From contig QGON01000070.1 of NCBI GenBank assembly GCA_003660235.1, forward strand, positions 124,001 through 188,000: DNA of 64,000 nt. The letters run 5' to 3'. Made by a program: the position numbers and the translations under genes. The stretch is from a bacterium endosymbiont of Escarpia laminata. GTDB taxonomy: Bacteria; Pseudomonadota; Gammaproteobacteria; Chromatiales; Chromatiaceae. Under the pieces are notes generated by a model. The model searched no databases and had not been told where the DNA came from. It was given only the letters and a program-made list of their open reading frames with translations. Positions 9,701-16,095 of this stretch are shown piece by piece. Each line of letters opens with the position of its first letter. Position 1 is the first letter of the stretch.

Positions 9701-12521
9701 GGGCTATATTGCCGGTGTTGGTCAGGATCAGGTCAGTCTGTGCATCGCCGCTGGGGGTGGTGTAGAGGCTGTCCGGATCGACCCGGGCCACCAGACAGTA
9801 GGCGGCGGGCATGACGAAATCCAGGTTCTGGGTCAGGGCTCCGCCGGGGTCGTCGCTGCGGGCGGCGGTCACGGAGAAGGGTATCGAGGTGCCCGGCGCC
9901 GGCAGGGGTGTGTCCAAATGGGGCTGGAGAAAGAAGCTTACCTCCCCCATGGCGCCGGCGGGGATGGCGCTCTCATCGCGGGCGATGAGCAGGTTCCAGC
10001 CGGCGGGGGGGGCGCCGGTCAGGGTGAAGGTGTCGTCGGTGCCGGTGTTGCTGAGGCGGGCGCGGAAGGCGGAGGCCACGCGGCAGGCTTGTTGGGCCTT
10101 GACCTCGAAGGCCCGCTCGGGGACGGTCTCCAGGGTGATGCCGGCGCCGGTGGTAATCTGGCCGCTCAAGGCCGAGGGACCCGGCGCGTAGAGGGAGATC
10201 ACCTCCACGTTGGTGCCGGTAAAATCGAGGATGCTGCCTTCGCTCCCTACGGCCTCAAGCACCACGTTCATGTTATCAAAGACACTGGAATCCAGAATAA
10301 GATCCTGACCATTGACATTGATCGTGATGATCCGTGCGCCTATCGGCTGATCCCCCTGGATTTCCTGTTGCCAGACAGGATCAATGTTACTGTTTTTATT
10401 AAAATCAGAGGAATCGAAGTTCCCAGTATTATTTTGGTTTCCCTCAAAAAACTCAGTGAGTCTTTGGCTAAATGCCATTATTGCAAACAAGCTGCCAAAA
10501 CCAACCAGCGCAAGAATAAGCACGAATTCCACCATGCTCTGATATCCCCCGTCTTCGCTCACGGCGATGATCTCGCCGGACTTCATATCGATCTCCCACC
10601 AGCCGATAGCGGGGGTTCCGTCCAGATCCACCATGGTCTCCGGCACATTGACCTGGCGTCCCTCCCGCAGGGCGGACGCGATGCGGGCCTTGGCCTCATT
10701 CGAGATTTCCAACCCCTCCAGCCTGGCAGTGATGTCGGCCGGGCCGGTCAGCACCGCCAGGGGGATGCCCTGGGCCTTGGCGGCCCGGAACACCGCGATG
10801 GGCGAGGCGGCGATACGCACGTCGGGATTCTGGGCGGCCAGTAAGCGCTCGACGATGGCGTGTTCCAGTTTGCTGTCCCAACTGCCCTTGCTCATGTTGA
10901 AGGTGAAGCGGTTGAATGCGTTCTGCCCCGGGTAGGGGAGCGCCTTGATATGGTTGCGCCGCAGATCCAGCTCCATCTGCAGGCGGGAGTCGACACCGTC
11001 CTGGATGGTGCGGCTGCGGAACAGGGTGATGCGCGGGCTGTCGTAGTAGGCCAGGGTCAGGTGGCTGTCGCGCATCTTGCGGATGGCGAAGTCGGACTCC
11101 AGTTGAAAGGCGGTGGTCAGAAAACCGCCCTCGGCGATCAGCATCGCCCGGTTGAGGTCGTTGTAGTCCTTCACCAGTTCCTTGTCCTGTGCCGTGATCT
11201 GGGCCGGATCCTTGTTGATCAGAACCTCGATCTCGGGTCCCAGGGCCGAACCCTCATCGGTCAGATCGAGCACCGCCTGCTGGTGGGACGGCACCAGTTC
11301 CGGGACGACGAAACCCGGCGTGATCAGCAGGGTCACCAGATCCAGCTCAGTGAGGGCCGGGTTCTCGCTGTCCACCGCCTGGGACGGCCCCATTCCGTGA
11401 CGGGCGGCGAAACCCAGACGATCCAGGAGGTCGCGGGTGCGCAGTTCCTGCTCCTTGCCAGGATCCTGGGTCTCCATTTCCAGGGTCAGCCGCGTCAGCG
11501 TGGAGTTGGCCAGCACCGGCGGCAGATTGGCGAAGAACTCCTGATAGTTATCCCCGCGGATGAGGTGGTTGTTGTTGCGGTCGGTATCGTTGTCGTCCAC
11601 CATCAGCCAGGGCGAGTAGGTGTAGGTCTTGAACCCGCCGATCAGGGCCGGTGGCTGGTGGCTGTTGACGAAGTGGCCCAGGGTCACAGCCTTGCCGTAC
11701 AGCTCCGGCGTGGAGAAGCTGTGTTCCAGCGGGGTCTGGTAGGTGAAGTTGGAGAGGACGTTGTGGAACTCGGCCCGCAGCCGGATGACCACCTTGTGGC
11801 GCTGGGCGTCGGGCACCTCGAAATAGGTCGATGTCGGCGTGCCCCGCGCCAGGCCGTCAGCAAAGACCGGATCGAGCTGGGTGCCATCCTCCAGTTCCAC
11901 CCACCAGTGGTCTTTGGCCTTGGCGATCAGGCCGAAGTCGCTCCCAGGGTCCGCCTTGGGGTAACGCTCCGGGATATTGCCCACGGCATTGGCCAGGATC
12001 TCCGGATCGAACATGGAAAGAACCAGCACCTTGGCGTCCGCATCGGACAGGGTGCCCTGGACATACCGCGCCTCGATCCCCTGCCCCCGCAGCAGAGCAA
12101 TCAACAGGCTGGCCTGGTCCAGGCTGTTGCCGGCATCGGACCAGAGGGTACCACGCGCCCCGCGCAGGGAACCGGTATAGGCCTCGTAGCCGATCTCGTC
12201 CCGCACGAAGGCGAAGGCGGCCCCTGCACCGGGGCCGAGTTGGGCGATCTTTTCCTGGATGAAGCGGTCCTCGTGATTGGCATCCACCGTGGAGACAAGC
12301 CATTCCGGCACCCCCTGGGCCTGGACCGTGCTGATGCCCAGCAGGAAGAACGGATCTATTTCGGGAAGGGATAACCGGAGTGGTGGTGCACCCTGGAACA
12401 CCAGGAAGACAGAAAGGAGACGCGCGAGAAACCGAAACCATAGAGTCTGAGTCCAGTGTGACACTGGTGCCCTCCCCAAACGATCGCCCGTCAAATGGGG
12501 AGCTTGCGGATTTCGCCACAT
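3771..12521 (-). CDS. Giant surface protein: transglutaminase-like, LVIVD and PKD-like repeats, GlyGly-CTERM-like tail, then in-frame OmpA-like barrel
   Basis: 2916 residues in one frame. After an N-terminal signal region (about 28-69) comes a transglutaminase-like domain (about 85-225) with His205 and Asp217, but with Ser133 where the catalytic Cys is expected (GNSLDQASLL). A hydrophobic span lies at about 662-688. Repeated NEW3/CARDB-like domains (motifs such as 'INTGNVTETYEL') follow, then an LVIVD-type propeller near 1390-1740, more NEW3-like units and four PKD-like repeats near 2270-2660 (each with 'DAGxD...LDGSGSxDPD'). At 2666-2700 there is a Gly-rich stretch, a membrane span and RGRRR, the layout of GlyGly-CTERM sorting signals handled by rhombosortase. 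The frame then enters a second signal-like segment ending PRPAQA and an outer-membrane beta-barrel closing in VEYRFP. A Met at 2709 (position 4397) could start the barrel separately, but I see no ribosome site for it. Likely a secreted or surface adhesin-like protein; exact role unknown. Confidence 0.8.
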   Translation of the reverse strand: MWRNPQAPHLTGDRLGRAPVSHWTQTLWFRFLARLLSVFLVFQGAPPLRLSLPEIDPFFLLGISTVQAQGVPEWLVSTVDANHEDRFIQEKIAQLGPGAGAAFAFVRDEIGYEAYTGSLRGARGTLWSDAGNSLDQASLLIALLRGQGIEARYVQGTLSDADAKVLVLSMFDPEILANAVGNIPERYPKADPGSDFGLIAKAKDHWWVELEDGTQLDPVFADGLARGTPTSTYFEVPDAQRHKVVIRLRAEFHNVLSNFTYQTPLEHSFSTPELYGKAVTLGHFVNSHQPPALIGGFKTYTYSPWLMVDDNDTDRNNNHLIRGDNYQEFFANLPPVLANSTLTRLTLEMETQDPGKEQELRTRDLLDRLGFAARHGMGPSQAVDSENPALTELDLVTLLITPGFVVPELVPSHQQAVLDLTDEGSALGPEIEVLINKDPAQITAQDKELVKDYNDLNRAMLIAEGGFLTTAFQLESDFAIRKMRDSHLTLAYYDSPRITLFRSRTIQDGVDSRLQMELDLRRNHIKALPYPGQNAFNRFTFNMSKGSWDSKLEHAIVERLLAAQNPDVRIAASPIAVFRAAKAQGIPLAVLTGPADITARLEGLEISNEAKARIASALREGRQVNVPETMVDLDGTPAIGWWEIDMKSGEIIAVSEDGGYQSMVEFVLILALVGFGSLFAIMAFSQRLTEFFEGNQNNTGNFDSSDFNKNSNIDPVWQQEIQGDQPIGARIITINVNGQDLILDSSVFDNMNVVLEAVGSEGSILDFTGTNVEVISLYAPGPSALSGQITTGAGITLETVPERAFEVKAQQACRVASAFRARLSNTGTDDTFTLTGAPPAGWNLLIARDESAIPAGAMGEVSFFLQPHLDTPLPAPGTSIPFSVTAARSDDPGGALTQNLDFVMPAAYCLVARVDPDSLYTTPSGDAQTDLILTNTGNIAQTLGLGLTAPNGFAVTGPGADPTLNPGGSVSRAITFTAQGLPLDSNHYARATANYGAGGEFLTEMTIRLHIAAPGSLQALHAATDADALGRPELAGTLETLGQDLSSLYQDLGSEPHKSRLLASLDSLSNQLDDPLLAPFAPDIDTARQAIADSTPATLETALDDLDTALTAFGEQLAALADHDFEVALRPNSAEALPQSPTVFRLYLKNRGTETTTYHLSLAGVPPGIDASLSQASLTLRSGFAIEPGVSGTHHLPIAIDVTLTQPADELTAFEFELVVTADGAPQVQRSTYGSFTARDELVSVLSVTSTPAFTDPGGSVDVTTRLLNALNRERDLLVSYRVKNAGGAEFFSSAPQAVQMSVLSSVATVALGAFDTSGLPLGSYTLEVSVTESDGTPLAGGSGSGTLLVGSPLNAALSVDPDSLPAGDGQAMVTLQIDSLVNYDANGIGLIGLTDTLGGGRSVAVRGDYAYLGGTEGVTVLNISTPQDPLIVHTFGSAGNNRTWIKGDYLLVANELDLTVYGLTDPEQPELLASAASGVTGTHASGLYVQGDLAFVNTIIFIWGNSIVGIRGDTIIYDLSDPLNPQSLGLFYNTPQGSYPQWPGSHYFIGESAVGKGGVVYLMSSSAENDAAGGTGRLRMLNVSDPQNVTEAGVFDLPGSVLLGGMAIQGNRALVVGTDGPFVLSGGSPSLSGQMTLHLLDVTDPLNPTILGSELLAGGGLYRLLLFTVRSVTDDLFVIEDIDLNGQAKLRLVDTSDPANLRVIDIDTASVVGGALFNSGLLYTASNSGLGVYDLGGLTGIPVTAQVQVPNDGSAVILPGSFNRVPDSTTPGAGFDTLQWNLSLQTGQLSHALNWQVQLDGLQPGEARNAALGAVVDFTAWGSAGSIELPAALVAVEQVVALTPESRTMRPGEESLYTVTLMNPAATAVTYALGLQGLPPEWVTLQASVEVPAAGSIDISLTVRADALASLGEHGFAVTAATAGGARGLAYSRLVLEGTAVIQAEIHGVVITLTPLQDTAGQGTGATYRVRIINTGNVTETYELTGQLPVGIQGVFGEASVTVAPGLDNYREVLLTLTAPSGTAAGGQNFDVTATSTGTSGVTDQAGGTLNVSGFGVDVALTALAARPDSTFLMRVTNTGQSQDTFGLSLGGVLAPAATLEITAVTLAAGASRDLTVTVIGIDFAYPGSLDLVVIATSRGDGNVQDRASAAIDIPQSQGLTLTLDPVEVELPGVGDGAFLVLVQNSGNSEDVYSAAITGTGGAISAASLDGLDGQPTQSIPSFRLPGLATGAILLNVSLSSFGEGTVDVTIHSQSNALISGTVTARLRTANQNPVADPGADRSVHLGDLVQLDGSNSTDPDLGPSPLAYAWSFIAVPPGSALDDQAIVGANTVSASFTPDLTGQYRVQLVVSDGLLSDAREVAFQVENQVPVADAGPDLSVLIGEALILNGSGSHDPDQDLIRYRWTLAQTPAGSVLVQDDIGNATTPEPSFTPDLAGLYELALVVTDGDLESNPDPIRISAYDADLPPQADAGSDRNALVGEQAILDGSGSYDPDAAPQPLTYRWTFASLPPGSALDDAAISNATSALASFLPDVAGTYSLDLEISDGLVQHSDRVSVHGYLVETPPNADAGDDTLAGKGIPVSLDAGASSDPDTPAQGLSYAWIFVSIPQGSALDNADISNANTATPGFTPDVEGRYVLRLTLSDGTGEDSDNVMVSAKAGTGGDVVGAGGGGFGWLELWLLLAWLGIAGALRGRRRFGQLPVALMLAFLVTGGGLSPRPAQADDGPWYMGVSVGASKSAADAAELDANLAALGYSTTSTLDDTDIGWKLFGGYQWNPNLAVEAALVDLGQVTSRISGNFGDLDAFVADVARVHPYSARGISASIVGELPVAQRFRLFGKVGLFFWDADIDARFEVGGQPISFDSKQGVDPVFGAGVKFHINKKTALRVEWERYEIDRDSVQLLSAGVEYRFP

Positions 12522-12561
12522 CCAAAGGATGTGTCCTTCCGGCTCCCCACCGGCAATCCGT

Positions 12562-12626
12562 AAAAAAATAAAAGCCGGACTGCCTGAACGTGACCCTTAC
12601 GGAGGTCACTCCCGGCAGCCCGGCTT
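12562..12626 (-). terminator. Strong intrinsic terminator in the leader of the giant surface gene
   Basis: Read on the minus strand, arms AAGCCGGGCTGCC and GGCAGTCCGGCTT enclose a second perfect stem GTGACC/GGTCAC, followed at once by TTTTATTTTTTT. It ends about 40 bases before the start at 12521 and points into the gene, so it is an attenuator candidate rather than the end of another unit: no gene lies upstream on this strand. Confidence 0.8.
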
Positions 12627-12752
12627 GTCTCAGACTCCCCCCACCGCCATCCAAGACTGTCGGCGTTCAACGCCTGAACCTCAGTATGCGGGCGGGGACA
12701 TCGAGTCCCGTTTGCTTTCCGTCCCCCGTAGCAACAGGGGTTGGCTTTTATC
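12627..12752 (-). promoter_or_regulatory. Structured leader, candidate GEMM/c-di-GMP-I-like riboswitch
   Basis: On the minus strand the leader reads CCAACC, a hairpin CCCC...GGGG, then GGGGACGGAAAGC, close to the GEMM-I core (CAAACC, hairpin, GGGACGCAAAGC), and a second hairpin CGGGAC/GTCCCCG. The 5' arm of the downstream terminator, AGCCGGGCTGCCGG, resembles the 3' end of GEMM aptamers, which would make aptamer and terminator mutually exclusive. The usual GNRA loop is missing and one core base differs, so this is tentative. c-di-GMP control of a surface protein would be biologically ordinary. Confidence 0.4.
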
Positions 12753-12774
12753 GGTATTTTTACCTTCAATTGAT

Positions 12775-12802
12775 AATCTAGACGGTTTTCCCGTGAACAC
12801 AA
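12775..12802 (-). promoter_or_regulatory. Possible sigma70 promoter of the giant surface gene
   Basis: Minus-strand TTGTGT and TAGATT are separated by 17 bases; the expected transcript would begin just before the structured leader. Matches to consensus are modest (3/6 and 4/6). From 12803 to 13001 I see AT-rich intergenic sequence between divergent genes and nothing else assignable. Confidence 0.3.
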
Positions 12803-13001
12803 GACCTGAACAAGTGTAAGGCTGATCTGCGTCAACCAATATATTCTTTTATACTGATTTGGTCATTTAACCCCTGTCCTGTGATACTTCATGTTCCGTC
12901 GGATGCTCTGTTCATTTTACAATTCCCTTGCAGGATATTGGTGTAATACATGCTAATCTTCCGCCCAATTTTTCACCCCTGTGCAAAGGAACCTGATCGT
13001 C

Positions 13002-13943
13002 ATGCGCCTGACAACCTCACTCTTTATCCTGATCTCTCTTTCACTCTGTGCCTCCTTTGTGTCCGCCGCCACTATCCACCTGAAAAACGGCGATACCCTG
13101 AACGCACCGATCATTGCCGAGACGGATGAGAGCGTAACCCTGCTGCACGACTCCCTCGGCCCGGTCACCATCAACCGCTCACAGATCTCCGAGATTCTCG
13201 CAGAGAAGAGAGCAGGTGCACCGCAAGCTGACACGCTCAAAAGCGAAGAACCGGCGAAACCCGAAGATCAGGGGCTGCTCGCCAGCGGTTTCATGAAAGA
13301 CTGGAGCCGCGAGCTCGACATCGGCCTCAGCGGTGCCGAGGGCAACAGCCAGAAATTCAACCTGCACGCCGGTTTCGGCGCCGACTATTCGGATGAGAAG
13401 GATGTCTGGAAGTTCCGCACCGCTTACGACTCTGCGCAAAGCGACAACGAGACCGCTCAAAACCAGTTTTTTGCCGATCTGCAAAAAGATTGGCTGCGCC
13501 CCGGCTCCCGCTGATTTACCTATGCACAGGGCCGCTATGACTGGGATGAGTTCAAGGATTGGGATCACCGGATATCCGGTTCCGGCGGTGTGGGTTACCA
13601 GTTCCTCAAAAGCGATACATGGCTGGTAAAAGGCAAGGCAGGTCTCGGCGGTAACCAGACCTTCGGCGGCAACGACGAAAAGTTCAGCCCGGAAGCGATT
13701 CTGGGCCTGGATGCGGATTGGAAGATCTCCGACAATGAATCCCTGTCGATGGGCACCACCTTCTATCCCAACTTGAGAGACAGCGGCGAGTTCCGCAACA
13801 TCTCAACCCTCGACTGGAAGATCTCTATGGATGCTGCACTGGGCATCAAGATCGGTCTCTCCAACGAGTACGACTCCGAGGCGATTGGCGACACCAAAGA
13901 GAACGACTTCAAATACAACGCATCGCTGGTCTGGGGGCTTTGA
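13002..13943 (+). pseudogene. DUF481 outer-membrane protein gene with one in-frame TGA
   Basis: The ATG at 13002 follows an AAGGA ribosome site and encodes a signal peptide (FILISLSLCASFVSA). An SH3-like 'IHLKNGDTLNAPI' strand region comes next, then the DUF481 beta-barrel (YdiY-like: 'DIGLSGAEGNSQKFNLHAG'). At 13512-13514 the frame has TGA after LRPGSR, and the same frame continues with FTYAQGRYDWDEF to a natural stop at 13943. Family members usually carry Trp at such an aromatic position, so a single TGG to TGA change is the simplest explanation. The 3' part shows no other damage, pointing to a recent mutation, a sequencing error or readthrough. The truncated 170-residue product could not form the barrel. 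Confidence 0.8.
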
Positions 13944-14103
13944 CCCGGATCACAAAACAGGGCGAGCCTCATAGCCTCGCTTCCCTCGAACTCCTATTAT
14001 TTCCAGATGTCGCATCAGGACAGGGGGATGGCGGGTTGTAACAAGAACCGTTCAGGTAAAACCCATAATCTGACTAGACGACAAACCAACGGAGAGAGGA
14101 GTG

Positions 14104-14280
14104 ATGTATCAGGATCGAGAACAGCGGATGCAGCAGGACAAAAACAGGACATCCAGGATGGCTGAATACCGCAGGCGACACGCCACTGCATTTTTTCAGA
14201 CCTTTTCCCGGATCGCCTACGGTGACCGGCAGTCAGAACAGGATGAGTCCGAGGCAATACCGCATCAATCAACGGTTTGA
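14104..14280 (+). CDS. Small ORF, hypothetical (58 residues)
   Basis: Read directly from the sequence: ATG at 14104 preceded by a strong GGAGAGAGGAG ribosome site, open to TGA at 14280. The product is polar, rich in Arg, Gln and Asp/Glu, with a central 'RRRHATAFFQTFSRIAYGD' segment; it has no signal peptide, no membrane span and no family I recognise. It overlaps the 3' end of the convergent hydrolase by 12 bases. The ribosome site is the main reason to list it; it may still be chance. Confidence 0.45.
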   Translation: MYQDREQRMQQDKNRTSRMAEYRRRHATAFFQTFSRIAYGDRQSEQDESEAIPHQSTV

Positions 14281-15048
14281 AAGAAACAGCCTTACCTGGC
14301 GGGAAAAGGTATCGGGCTGTTCCGCATAGAGCCAGTGCCCGGCCCCGGTCAATTGTCGCATCCGAGCATAGGGAAACAGTGTTTTGATAACAGGACGAGA
14401 GTCCGGCGACACATAGTCTGAATTTCCGCCATGGATAAACAGCGCCGTTCCCGGAAACCGGGCGGCGGCCACATCGGGAAATCCCAACAACTCCGGCATC
14501 GCGCATTGCAACCCGGATAGGTTCAAACGCCACTGCCAGTGATTCCCGACCTTCACAAGATTCTGCAGCAGATATTGGCGTACCTCCAGCGACGGCACCG
14601 ATTCCGATAAAAGGGTATCCGCTGCTCCCCTGCCCGCGAGCCTCTCCATATCCAATCCGCTCATTGCCTGCAGAAGCGGCTGAAAGTGGTCTGGGTAGGT
14701 CACCGGTGCAATATCCGCCACCACCAGTTTCTCCACCCGTTCCGACCTATTCAATGCCAGCCACATGGCAACCTTGCCACCCATGCTGTGACCCAGCAGA
14801 TATGCAGTATCGAGATGCAGACGATCCATCAGCGCCAGCAGGTCGTCAGCCATAGACGGATAGTCCATCTCAACAGTGTGCGGAGAGCGGCCGTGATTTC
14901 TGCTGTCTGGAACGATCAGATGAAACTGCTTCTCCAGCCGTTTGACTATGCCCATCCAGTTGGCCGAAGAACCGAACAGGCCGTGCAACAGGATCAGCGC
15001 CGGCAAGACCGGATCACCCGCTTCGCGATAGTGGAGTTCAACAGGCAT
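14269..15048 (-). CDS. Alpha/beta hydrolase, YbfF-like esterase
   Basis: 259 residues, the full length of the YbfF-type esterase family. Visible hallmarks are the oxyanion segment LLHGLFGSSANW, PDSRNHGRS, the nucleophile elbow LLGHSMGGK with the catalytic Ser, and the catalytic His in GAGHWLYAE. These enzymes hydrolyse short acyl esters or thioesters in the cytoplasm; the natural substrate is generally not known. It lies 57 bases downstream of the RES toxin gene on the same strand but is unlikely to be functionally tied to it. Confidence 0.85.
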   Translation of the reverse strand: MPVELHYREAGDPVLPALILLHGLFGSSANWMGIVKRLEKQFHLIVPDSRNHGRSPHTVEMDYPSMADDLLALMDRLHLDTAYLLGHSMGGKVAMWLALNRSERVEKLVVADIAPVTYPDHFQPLLQAMSGLDMERLAGRGAADTLLSESVPSLEVRQYLLQNLVKVGNHWQWRLNLSGLQCAMPELLGFPDVAAARFPGTALFIHGGNSDYVSPDSRPVIKTLFPYARMRQLTGAGHWLYAEQPDTFSRQVRLFLSNR

Positions 15049-15105
15049 CGATGATCAACGCCTCAAGATCCGTAGTCAGGACTTGGCCCAAAATCAGCAC
15101 AGCTT

Positions 15106-15630
15106 TTACTCTCGCCATGAATCCTTGTTTTTTGGCAGCCGGTGAAAATCATCAATTACGATTACCTTGTGAGGCACCACACTGTCCCACACCCAAAAGA
15201 CAAGATTCTTCCCATTCTCAGGGGCATTTTTTGCATAGGACGGGACAATAATGCCAGCAACCCCGTCTTCGATGAGCCGCTTTGACAGCGCCCAACTCGG
15301 TGGCACCCGGCCCGCTCCAGCCAGCATTTCCCAAGGAGATGAGAGATCGTCTAAATCAATCCCCAGTGCGCCTCTCTCTTCTGGATTAGTGAGATCCGTG
15401 ACGTCCAGGCAATCCACCTCATAGGTACACAGCGTGGTCGGTTGAGGGCGATGAGGAAATCCCTGGTGGTATTCAGCCAGTGCCGCAGTCTCAGTCAGGG
15501 AAGTATAGAGTGCAGACACACCTTTTGGGTTGAACCGGCCGCCGTGACGTTTGGCGCCATCTCCTGAGAGGGAATCGAATGACCAATAAGGATTATGTGC
15601 GCGATAGACCCATCCCTGGAAATGGATCAT
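15106..15630 (-). CDS. RES-domain toxin of a type II toxin-antitoxin system
   Basis: 174 residues. The RES domain is recognised from VYRAHNPYWSFD, HGGRFNPKGVSALYTS, the following 'ETAALAEY' helix and the late Ser segment (RVPPSWALSK). Characterised RES toxins of this type consume NAD+ (phosphorylase or hydrolase activity) and stop growth. Its ATG overlaps the stop codon of the antitoxin by one base (TAATG), so the two are translationally coupled. The start overlapping the antitoxin supports the assigned length. Confidence 0.88.
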   Translation of the reverse strand: MIHFQGWVYRAHNPYWSFDSLSGDGAKRHGGRFNPKGVSALYTSLTETAALAEYHQGFPHRPQPTTLCTYEVDCLDVTDLTNPEERGALGIDLDDLSSPWEMLAGAGRVPPSWALSKRLIEDGVAGIIVPSYAKNAPENGKNLVFWVWDSVVPHKVIVIDDFHRLPKNKDSWRE

Positions 15631-15989
15631 TAAGCAAATCCACCTTCCGCAATACGATCGATGTACTGCATGACCCGATCAGCATGCCCTTGCTTGACCA
15701 GTGCTTCAGCCGTGAGATCGCCGAAACCCGGAATACCTTCAGAACGGTACCAGGCAAAGGCCTGGAAAGGGGTACCACACCATGGGGTTACCCGATTGAT
15801 GATCATGACCAGATCCCGCAGGCGTTTCTGCGATGATTTCGAATGCACCCGGTCTTTCTTGCTGACCGCATCGACGGACAGGCCCGTGAGTTGCGCCACC
15901 TCTTTAATGGTAGTGTGGAATTCGTCAGCCACCATCCTGGGGTTTACAAACCCCAGGGGATCAATGAGTTTTTGCGTCAACCCGCTCAC
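15630..15989 (-). CDS. Xre/MbcA/ParS-type antitoxin paired with RES toxin
   Basis: 119 residues. The N-terminal half has a helix-turn-helix-like segment (TTIKEVAQLTGLSVDAVSK). The C-terminal half has the MbcA/ParS toxin-binding region, ending 'IPGFGDLTAEALVKQGHADRVMQYI' in style: the WYRSEGIPGFG and ALVKQG elements are typical. The antitoxin gene precedes the toxin, as usual for RES-Xre pairs. It probably autoregulates through the palindrome just upstream. Confidence 0.85.
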   Translation of the reverse strand: MSGLTQKLIDPLGFVNPRMVADEFHTTIKEVAQLTGLSVDAVSKKDRVHSKSSQKRLRDLVMIINRVTPWCGTPFQAFAWYRSEGIPGFGDLTAEALVKQGHADRVMQYIDRIAEGGFA

Positions 15990-16003
15990 CTTCGCCTCTC
16001 ATA

Positions 16004-16023
16004 TTGCCTAATAATATAGGCAA
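16004..16023. promoter_or_regulatory. Palindromic operator of the RES-Xre operon
   Basis: TTGCCTA and TAGGCAA are perfect 7-base inverted arms around ATAATA, 15 bases upstream of the antitoxin start. The spacer and right arm also contain a TATATTATT-like -10 on the minus strand, so repressor binding would cover the promoter. Confidence 0.65.
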
Positions 16024-16095
16024 ATTATAGGGCATACCGGCTTTTTATGCAAAAGAGAACTCTGCGCTGCGATCAGCGGGAACTAAGACCAGAGA

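Noticed and set aside
9351-12374. Two plus-strand open frames of about 500 codons each (from 9351 and 10860)
   Set aside because: Both are antisense to the giant surface gene, Gly/Gln/Val-rich and without recognisable domains or ribosome sites.
12627-12752. Cobalamin or glycine riboswitch
   Set aside because: The conserved cores of those classes were not found in the leader; only the GEMM-like core gave partial agreement.
14015-14533. Minus-strand frame of 172 codons overlapping the hydrolase
   Set aside because: It overlaps the end of a clear alpha/beta hydrolase in another frame and has no signature of its own.
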